Positions 57,293-64,000 of a DNA stretch of 64,000 nt are shown here, one piece after another. A program made the position numbers and the translations under genes. Source of the stretch: Diphasiastrum complanatum (lineage: Eukaryota; Streptophyta; Lycopodiopsida; Lycopodiales; Lycopodiaceae); NCBI GenBank assembly GCA_029204225.1, contig CM055110.1, forward strand, positions 39,993,515 through 40,057,514. Direction: 5' to 3'. The notes under the pieces were generated by a model. That model was not told the origin of the DNA. It saw only the letters and a list, made by a program, of their open reading frames with translations, and ran no database searches. Every line of letters begins with the position of its first letter. Positions within the stretch are counted from its first letter, which is position 1.

Positions 57293-57396
57293 GCCCCAAG
57301 AAGCTGAGAATATTTTTGAGACTAGTGCTTCCCTTGATCTCTTTGCCCCAAGGAGCTGAGAATATTTTTGAGACTAGTGCTTCCCTTGATCTCTTT
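57293..57396. repeat. 52-bp tandem duplication
   Basis: Two adjacent copies of GCCCCAAG.AGCTGAGAATA...GATCTCTTT with one base difference. Flanking 56,921-57,292 and 57,397-58,700 show no gene. Confidence 0.95.
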
Positions 57397-58721
57397 GCTC
57401 CTATAAAGAGCAAAGAGAAAGAAATCAAGAATGTGTGTTATATTCCCTTTGATAATATTTGCTACATAACAAAAAGTCTACCTATTTCTATTATTAGTCT
57501 ATTTCTACTACTTCTATTTCTACCATTGCAATCTAAATTTAATATGTACATTCATTAATTTTGAAAATAAGCAGGATATCATGGAAATATTCTTTTCATA
57601 GGTGAAATGTAGATTTAAGCAATAGTGTGAATTTTGGTCAAACAGTCTAAACTTTCAGCCTACATTTAGCCCTTAACCCTTGCTCACCCTATGTTGTAAC
57701 CCAAGATAAAAGTGCCACATAGGATTGATCAGCACTAAACTTATTGTGATTAACAAACTTGTTTACGCAAGGAAGAGGCCTTTTTTGAGTCAAAAAACAT
57801 GGTACAAGAAGTGCGTAGGTTGCTAAGACTATAAGTTGATAAAGTATCGGGGGACAAATCGTCCAAAGACAAAACCCTAAAACCCCTATTCAGATCCACA
57901 CTAAACAAAATTCATTTTTTAATCACTTCAAAGAATGGAGACAATGTATAAGACTACATGCCTTCACAAGCTTAATCAAAGAAATGATGCTATATTTGGT
58001 GACAATTTGATTGGATTTTCTACTAAAGACTCCATTGACAATTTTTTGTCATATGAGAATTCTATTTTTAGCTTAGCATCTCTTCTCCTATAGAAAATCT
58101 TCTTTTGCCTTAGCGCATTGTGTACACTTTTAAATATTTCTAGTAATTAAAGGTATGCTTATAGGATTTTCCCTACATGTTAGGGCCCCTTGAGTGCAAA
58201 ATCAATCCTCAAGTATGCTATTAGTGAAGAGTAAGATGTTAAAGCCCACTAAGTGTTAAGTCAACCTTCAAAGGTGTTATTATGGAGAGTGAGGGTGGTT
58301 GGGTGAACTACAAATAATGCTCATAACAAGAATTCATAGAAGAAAAACATTGATGGCTAGATACAAGTCAAAAAAGAAAAACAAAAAAATGTATTGTAGG
58401 ATACTCATCATAGGTTTATAATACATATTCCTTTCATTCATGAGCTGGCAACACCATTTTCTCCACAACATCTCTATGTTCAAAAATTCTTTTACTTCGA
58501 GGAGTAAATTGAATCACGTACCACCATCTGAGATCTGAACGATCGAGGTGAAAGACCTCCTGTAATTGATCGATGTTACCATAAATGTTGACTCGTAGTT
58601 AGTATCCATAGCTATGTTACAGTTGCATAGTTTGGTGGTACAACATGCACTTTCAAGGACACTATTTTTTTGGGTAGAAATGCACTATTGTATTGTAAGA
58701 CACTATTTTCAACTAATACCT

Positions 58722-59065
58722 TTGACTTGCAATAACTTTTTAAGTGTACCTTGAAAGTATGTCATTTAACATATCATTAAAAGTGCTCATCAAGTGCTTT
58801 CTAATGCACTAAACTCCGCTGAAAGTGGACTTACCACTAAAAGATTATGTCAGTTTTAATGTGGACTCAAAAAATTATGATTAATAAAATTCCCATACAT
58901 TTGACTTGCCATAACTTTCTAAACTGTAGCTCAAAAGTATGTCATGTAACATATAATTGGAAAGTGCTTGTCAAGCACTTTCTAACGCACCAAACTCCAC
59001 TGAAATTGGACTTATCACTAAAAAGTTTTGTCATTTTTAATGTGGACTCAAAACAATTATGAGTA
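58722..59065. repeat. 189-bp tandem duplication, related to 8,430-8,590 inverted
   Basis: Two units beginning TTGACTTGC.ATAACTTT and ending TTTTAATGTGGACTCAAAA. The same elements (GTATGTCAT.TAACATAT; CACTAAACTCC.CTGAAA) appear reverse-complemented near 8,430-8,590. Confidence 0.75.
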
Positions 59066-59079
59066 ATAAAATCTCCAAA

Positions 59080-59690
59080 AAGTGAAATGTACTACCAAAA
59101 GGTACAATGAAAAATGGGTAACCATGCTTTTAGCCTTTTGCAGTACACTGAAAATTGATTGATAGACAATAAAAGAGCATAGATATTTTGAAGAAATAGA
59201 AAAAATGTATTTGCTCACATTGTTGAGAAAAAAGAAATACATGATTTTGATCTGTCCAAAGCTTCGTAGAGTCAATGGCAAAATAACCACTCTCATCTTT
59301 CCTGACAGTTGCATTGGGACCATTGCAAATAACTTTGAACCATTTGACATCAAATATGAAAAAGCAAAATTGTCTAAATCCAACTTCAAGGATGTCATTG
59401 ATTGTCCCACAATAATCAAGTTGAGAAGAGAGTAGCTTGGTGTCCTCCGTGCTTGCTCGATTCTCTTGGGTAAAATTTGCCATGACTCCACAATCGTATG
59501 TATTTTTATTTTTTTCAATGCGCTCCATACGAAGGTGTCATCGATGTGTCCATAGTGGATTGTATTTTTTGTACTGAACAAAATGGAACTAAATGTGTTA
59601 GAGATGCAACAAACATGTACAAAATTGCATGTACAAATGTTTTAATTAACATGCGAATGATGATCATCATAGCTTACATGTAAAGTGCAC
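59080..59690 (-). pseudogene. CACTA transposase DUF4216-like region, copy B
   Basis: The minus strand reads YDCGVMANFTQENRAS, then QLDYCGTINDILEVGF, FFIFDVKWFKVICNG, DESGYFAIDSTKLW and FSQQCEQIHFFY. This is the DUF4216 pattern of plant CACTA TNP2 proteins (YYG.I..I.EL....F.CDWF......D..G......A.Q..QVFY). Two overlapping frames are needed at the upstream edge. It follows a (GA)n linker (59,708-59,786) in transposase order. Confidence 0.7.
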
Positions 59691-59705
59691 CCCCTTGCAT
59701 ATTCC

Positions 59706-59707
<2 letters not shown>

Positions 59708-59786
<79 letters not shown>
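59708..59786. repeat. (CT)n microsatellite (GA in CACTA sense)
   Basis: Homologous in position to 17,137-17,246: flanked by ALREASTNNQEV on one side and EYARGC on the other in CACTA sense. Confidence 0.97.
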
Positions 59787-59789
<3 letters not shown>

Positions 59790-59884
59790 TCTTGGTTGTT
59801 TGTCGAGGCTTCTCTAAGGGCCTCACACAACTAATCAAGCATCATGTCATTAGGTAGAAGCGCGAGGTCAGGTGGATATGGCTA

Positions 59885-60500
59885 AAAGTGAAATGTACTA
59901 CAAAAAGGTACAATGAAAAATGGATTCTTTTTTTGTACCACCAAACCATGTTTTTAGCCTTTTGCAGTACACTGAAAATCGATTGATTGACAAAAAAAGA
60001 GCATAGACATCTTGAAGACATAGAAGAAATGTACCTGCTCACCTTGTTGAGGAAAAAAAAATGCATCGCTTTGATCTGTCCAAAGCTTGGTAGAGTCAAT
60101 GGCAAAATAGCCACTCTCATCTTTCTTGACAGTTGCATTGGGACCATTGCAAATAGCTTTGAGCTATTTGACATCAAATATGAAAAAACTGAATTGTTTA
60201 AATCCAACTTCGAGGATGTCATTGATTGTCCCACAATAATCAAGTTGAGAAGAGAGTAAATTGGTGTCCGTAATACTTGCTCGACTCTCTTGGATAAAAT
60301 TTGCCATAAGTCCACAATCATATGTATTTCTATTTTTGTCAATGTGCCCATACGAAAGTGTCATCCATGCATCCACAGTGCATTGTATTTTTTGTACGGA
60401 ACAAAATGGAACTAAAGCTATTAGGGATACAACAAACATGTACAAAATTGCATGTACAAATGTTTTAATTAACATGTGAATGATGATCATCATAGCTTAC
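59885..60500 (-). pseudogene. CACTA transposase DUF4216-like region, copy A
   Basis: A near-duplicate of 59,080-59,690 (QLDYCGTINDILEVGFKQF, FFIFDVKWFKV or equivalent, DESGYFAIDSTKLW, QQGEQVHFFY). The two copies plus the linker with the (GA)n form a tandem duplication. Its upstream (right) edge at 60,500 is the inferred inversion breakpoint; in the restored order it follows the DUF4218 region now at 16,631-17,270. Confidence 0.7.
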
Positions 60501-60501
60501 A
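60500..60501. other. Inferred inversion breakpoint (right)
   Basis: Minus-strand CACTA sequence (TGTAAGCTATGATG) meets plus-strand copia leader (AGGACAAGCTAGAATC). The expected leader sequence before AGGGCAAGC is ACTAGTATTGAG, and ACTAGTA is what lies, inverted, at 17,271-17,277. Only about 5 bp (TTGAG) are missing. Confidence 0.75.
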
Positions 60502-61071
60502 GGACAAGCTAGAATCTTGATTTTGGTGAGGAGATTTGATCCCAAACTGGGTAGGGGTCCAAATCTGCACTGTCCACAGGTGTGGGCATCTCTGAACCTT
60601 CATTTAATGCATGGTATTCATTTCATCCAAAGAAATTCAATTCGTGAGCTTTTGATGTAATTTTTGGTGGAAATCTTAGGATAAGCTACCAAGATTGAGT
60701 GCCATTGATTAGATTTGACATAGGGTCATGAGATCTAATTAATCTAGACTAAAATTAGGTCCTCTAAATTTGTTTTGCAGGTCTTGAAAGTACATCAAAA
60801 AGTGTGAGGGAGATTTAGTCATGTTATTGTCCAAAAATAGCCAAAATTGACAAGATTTGATTGTAAGTAGATTTCACATCATCTTATCTTCATTCCAACT
60901 TTGTGAGGGAGTGCTAGAACTGAGATTATAAGTCCATTTGTTGGATTAGAAATCTAATTTGACTGAAAGACTACAAGAAAGAGACCTTAGTGAGTTTCTA
61001 GAGACAATCAAATCCATTTCTTGGCAAGATTCGTTTAAAAGTAGTTTTCACTTCATCTTATCTTCATTCCA
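60501..61071 (+). mobile_element. Copia C leader fragment, plus orientation
   Basis: Reverse complement of the 14,690-15,200 leader of copia A: CAAGCTAGAATCTTGATTTT, TTTAATGCATGGTATTCATT, then the duplicated CTCCCTCACAAAG unit in its sense orientation. It has no LTR of its own here; the matching 5' LTR is inferred to be 17,355-18,047. It ends where copia B is inserted. Confidence 0.85.
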
Positions 61072-61773
61072 TGTGAAAGTACTGTACTTTAGGACCATAA
61101 ATGGATCTACAAAAGATCCACAAGAGTGATTGGATGCTTGCTTAACAATCTATCAAAAAAACTAGACACAAAAAAATTGATCTAGATTGGCAATTTGACA
61201 AACAACAAGCATTAACAATCAAAAGCATTGATAAACATTGAAATCCGAGCCCACACGTGTGTACTACAGGCTTTAGTACGGACTTCAACCTGAGAAACAA
61301 GTAGAAATTGATTTGGTTTCATTTGGATCACAAAAACTCAATGTACATAGTGAACTAGCTTGAGATTGCCAATGAGCTCCAAAAATTTTCTATCTTCTTA
61401 CTATGGAGAGAGGGAATACATAGCAAATTCGACTTCCTTCTTGAAGTTAGGTGGATTTCCAGCATGTAATAAGGAAGTTAACTCACTCTCCTTGACCTAA
61501 AATGAAACCCTAGTCTACTTCCTAGAGTTATGCTTGGTAGGTAGCTAGTTGGTCAAATTTTCACCTTAAACTTAGGTGTAGGTCCTACAAAGTAGTGATG
61601 ACCACCAAATAGACATGACCAACTCTCTTGACTTGACCTAACCTACATTAGGATGGGTTTTCCATGTAGCATCATGGCCTCACATGTGTGGGACCCACTT
61701 GTGTACACAATTTACACTATTCTACATGGTTTTTGATCAAGCTAGATTTGCCGATTTTTGGCAATTCTTCACA
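61072..61773 (-). repeat. 3' LTR of copia B
   Basis: TGTGAAAG...TTCTTCACA; close to both copia A LTRs. Confidence 0.95.
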
Positions 61774-61983
61774 CTCCTCCTCAAATTTAGCTTGATCTAT
61801 TTACAACTCTCTTGATAGATCAATGAAAGCTTTTAGAAGTGTCTAAAAATCCCAGCTACAAAGAAGGAACTTTTGAGACTCCAATAGAGAATGATGTCCA
61901 TGAAGGATCTTTCACCACCTCTTAGAGGATCCCTTACAAGATGTTCCATAAATGTGTCTGTATACATGTAACACACTTCAAAA

Positions 61984-63378
61984 CTAAACATCATGCCAAG
62001 CCATGGATTCCAAGGCATTTTGTGCACTTGAAAATACATCAATGAAAATATTAAGTGCATAAATAATGTTGCCAAAGACAACTTGTCTTGCTTGATCCAT
62101 ATGATTGAGCCTAGATGGCTCCATCTTGGTACTCAAGATTCTTCTTGGAGTCCTCGGGTCTTGAGCTTGATCCTCCACTTGACTTGACTCCAAAACATCA
62201 ATGAATTGAATAATGTGTTGATCCAAAGGTGCTTCTTCAAGTTTACAAATCTTCCACTCTTGAAAGATCACATTTCCACCATTGACAAATTCTTTGGTTG
62301 AAAACAAGTAGATTCTACAATCTCTACTTGAAGAGCAAAACACTACCATTATTCCTATCATTGAAATAGGATAATCTGTGGTCCTTACATTGGAATGATC
62401 ATGCACAAAGCATGTGGACACAAAGATTTTCAAAGCAAATGATGTTTCATCTTTTATGACTCTATTCAGACTATTACAAAAATAGTTATCCAATGAAATT
62501 GCTTTATCAACAACAAATGTAGATTTCAAAGCATCCCATTTCATTGTCTTGTCATACAAAGTAATAAACACCATGGATCTTAAAGGTAAGAAACAAGTCA
62601 CCTCATGTCTACTTATACTTTCCAAAAAGTATTCAAAGATAGTAGACTCTCCAATGCTCACCACCCTTGCAAGATGCACACTTGAATGGACAATTTGCAT
62701 GCAATTTGATGACTCGGCCATTGTCATTGAGGACTCCCTTGGAACTCTCATGCTTTGAGGCTGATCCTCAATATCTTCCTCCTTTTGATGGTCCTCCTCA
62801 ATGCAAGCAAGATCACACTTTGTCAAGATCTCCTTTTGAGTGATCTCCTCATTTGCCAAGCTCATTCTTTCAAAAGCAACACTAGCTTCCAACTTAAACA
62901 ATCTTCCATTCTTAAATCCCTTTGCAATGCAAACACCATTCTTCAAGATGAAACAAACACCATGCTTAAAGTGGACATCCAAACCACTTTCTAAGAGTAA
63001 ACCAACACTAAGCATATTCTTGGTGATTGATGGTACATAAAGGACATTTTTTAGATCCATGCATTTTGAGGATTCTAGACACAAAGAGATGGTGCCAACA
63101 CCATCTATCCTACACTCTTCATCATTTGCAGTAAAGACAAACGTTTTAGCAGCATTGAAAGAGTGTAAGGTTGAGAAAAAGTCCTTTTCACAAGACATGT
63201 GAGAGCTAGCCCCACTGTCGATCCACCAATTGTCTCTTGAATTGCTATTGATTGTCGGTGAGGATGTAGATGCCATCAAGAATACATCTACTTCATCCTC
63301 CTCCTCCTCCTTTGCAAGGTTTCCTTGTTTGTCCTCCTCCACTTGTGCTCTTAGCCTCTTGTAGCATTCAGATGCATA
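61984..63378 (-). CDS. Copia B protease plus non-canonical pol segment, 5' truncated
   Basis: About 465 aa. It starts inside the zinc knuckle (ASECYKRL...) and has the retropepsin NWWIDSGASSHM near residue 53. The same protease-flanking segment (LYVPSITKNMLSVG) follows, and then the same non-integrase extension as copia A. Unlike copia A, the frame stays open to the shared end (WHDV) through the point where copia A is frameshifted. This shows the extension was maintained as coding sequence. No integrase, RT or RNase H. Confidence 0.85.
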   Translation of the reverse strand, partial: YASECYKRLRAQVEEDKQGNLAKEEEEDEVDVFLMASTSSPTINSNSRDNWWIDSGASSHMSCEKDFFSTLHSFNAAKTFVFTANDEECRIDGVGTISLCLESSKCMDLKNVLYVPSITKNMLSVGLLLESGLDVHFKHGVCFILKNGVCIAKGFKNGRLFKLEASVAFERMSLANEEITQKEILTKCDLACIEEDHQKEEDIEDQPQSMRVPRESSMTMAESSNCMQIVHSSVHLARVVSIGESTIFEYFLESISRHEVTCFLPLRSMVFITLYDKTMKWDALKSTFVVDKAISLDNYFCNSLNRVIKDETSFALKIFVSTCFVHDHSNVRTTDYPISMIGIMVVFCSSSRDCRIYLFSTKEFVNGGNVIFQEWKICKLEEAPLDQHIIQFIDVLESSQVEDQAQDPRTPRRILSTKMEPSRLNHMDQARQVVFGNIIYALNIFIDVFSSAQNALESMAWHDV

Positions 63379-64000
63379 TATCAATGTATATTTTTCTATG
63401 AATTATATACATGTGCAATCTATTTCTGTTCTATGCTATCTGTATTGTTCTAATCTTTATTTAGTATAATTACATCATCCTTTGCACCATCATCAACAAC
63501 GGGAGGCTGAAGCCTTGTCCTAGCTAGTATGCTCAGGATAATTTCTTGTCTAAATCTGTACACCTGGCTTGATGTGTACTCAGGAAGTGTAAACTGCAAG
63601 ATAGAACATTTATGTATTAGTAATGGCTAAAAACATCAATAAAATAGAAAAATAATCATTATTCCAAAAATAAGAATAAACAGAATTAATTACCTTAGAA
63701 ATATCAGCATCTTCTTGAAGGTTGAACCACTCAAATAATAACTTTGCATTATATAATGTGTACCACACACAGTTGAATGAAGCATTTTGCTGGGGTGACT
63801 GCAAAAAAATTCAGCACACAAGAAATCAATTATGAAACAGAATGAATTAGAATGAAACAAATACATTAGAATACTGATTTCAAAATGTTGTTAAGAAAGA
63901 CAGAATTTACCTCCAAACATGATCTGCCAGTCCACTGAATGGGGAACATCTGTTGGAATATATTTATTAAAATATGACAAGTATATATTTACATCCTTAT
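63379..64000 (-). pseudogene. Second, partial copy of the Ulp1 part of the H3-Ulp1 gene
   Basis: Matches 24,040-24,665. Last exon 63,593-63,450 (EYTSSQVYRFRQEIILSILA, ending NKD, 2 aa longer than the first copy). Exon 3 63,798-63,694 (SPQQNASFNCVWYTLYNAK). Part of exon 2 from the window edge to 63,911 (DVNIYLSYF..KYIPTDVPHS). All splice sites are kept. The catalytic Cys is present, but the adjacent Asp is Ala and the following Gly is Val relative to copy 1, and exon 2 has a 2-base deletion near 63,916, so this copy is probably inactive too. The histone part would lie beyond 64,000. Confidence 0.75.

Larger units (their letters stand above)
61072..63378 (-). mobile_element. Copia B: 5'-truncated sister of copia A, minus orientation
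   Basis: LTR 61,072-61,773 (702 bp), polypurine tract at 61,774-61,782, and coding region to 63,378. There it stops abruptly inside the Gag zinc knuckle and joins unrelated sequence (the second H3-Ulp1 copy). Gag, leader and 5' LTR are missing, so no target duplication can be scored. It lies inside the leader of copia C in the opposite orientation. Confidence 0.9.

Overview
This window is nuclear DNA of a land plant, from a part of the genome built almost entirely of nested and decayed transposable elements. The evidence is: plant-type telomere-like motifs (CCCTAAA); Ty1/copia elements primed by initiator-Met tRNA (TGGTATCAGAGC next to the LTR); an Athila/Tat-like Ty3/gypsy element; CACTA (En/Spm) transposase remnants with DUF4218 and DUF4216 regions; GT-AG introns; and long (CT)n/(GA)n microsatellites. 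I cannot name the species. I found no tRNA, rRNA or intact housekeeping gene.

Layout. 1-10.4 kb: remains of a CACTA-type accessory ORF (Transposase_24-like), a composite tandem repeat with built-in (CT)n/(CA)n tracts, and dispersed repeats. 10.8-17.3 kb: a CACTA element split by a well-preserved non-autonomous copia element (11,425-15,994; 'copia A'). 17.3-22.1 kb: another LTR of that copia family, a second Transposase_24-like pseudogene and a second composite array. 22.5-38.3 kb: three decayed genes, the third split by a 10.2 kb gypsy element (27,065-37,251, target duplication TAGAA). 39.3-40.3 kb: a relative of the gypsy element's 3' ORF. 41.6-42.8 kb: an LTR-like insertion (target duplication CTTAT) inside a third composite repeat copy. 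44.4-50.2 kb: a copia element with target duplication AGTCA ('copia E') whose reverse-transcriptase segment is replaced by unrelated open sequence. 50.2-53.3 kb: second copies of the CACTA region and of dispersed repeats seen near 2-3 and 9.7-10.4 kb. 53.3-59 kb: repeats, palindromes and a 494-bp tandem array. 59-64 kb: duplicated DUF4216 segments, copia fragments, and a second partial copy of the most interesting gene.

The most notable content is the gene cluster at 22.5-26.7 kb plus 37.3-38.3 kb. On the minus strand, 25,880-24,122 encodes a CENH3-like histone H3 fold joined to a C-terminal Ulp1/SENP-type cysteine protease across three phase-compatible introns. It carries two in-frame TAG codons. 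A second partial copy of the Ulp1 end lies at 63.4-64.0 kb, so the gene is multicopy and possibly mobile. It is divergently arranged with a zinc-ribbon-like gene across an 830-bp intergenic region that holds five CACGTG palindromes and eight direct/inverted copies of a ~17-bp motif. It is convergent with a weakly BAH-like gene. A chromatin-related gene set, perhaps the cargo of a large transposon, is an inference.

A second result is a ~43-kb inversion. The sequences at 17,270/17,271 and 60,500/60,501 are reciprocal junctions. Flipping the interval rejoins the CACTA element at one end and a copia LTR-leader at the other.
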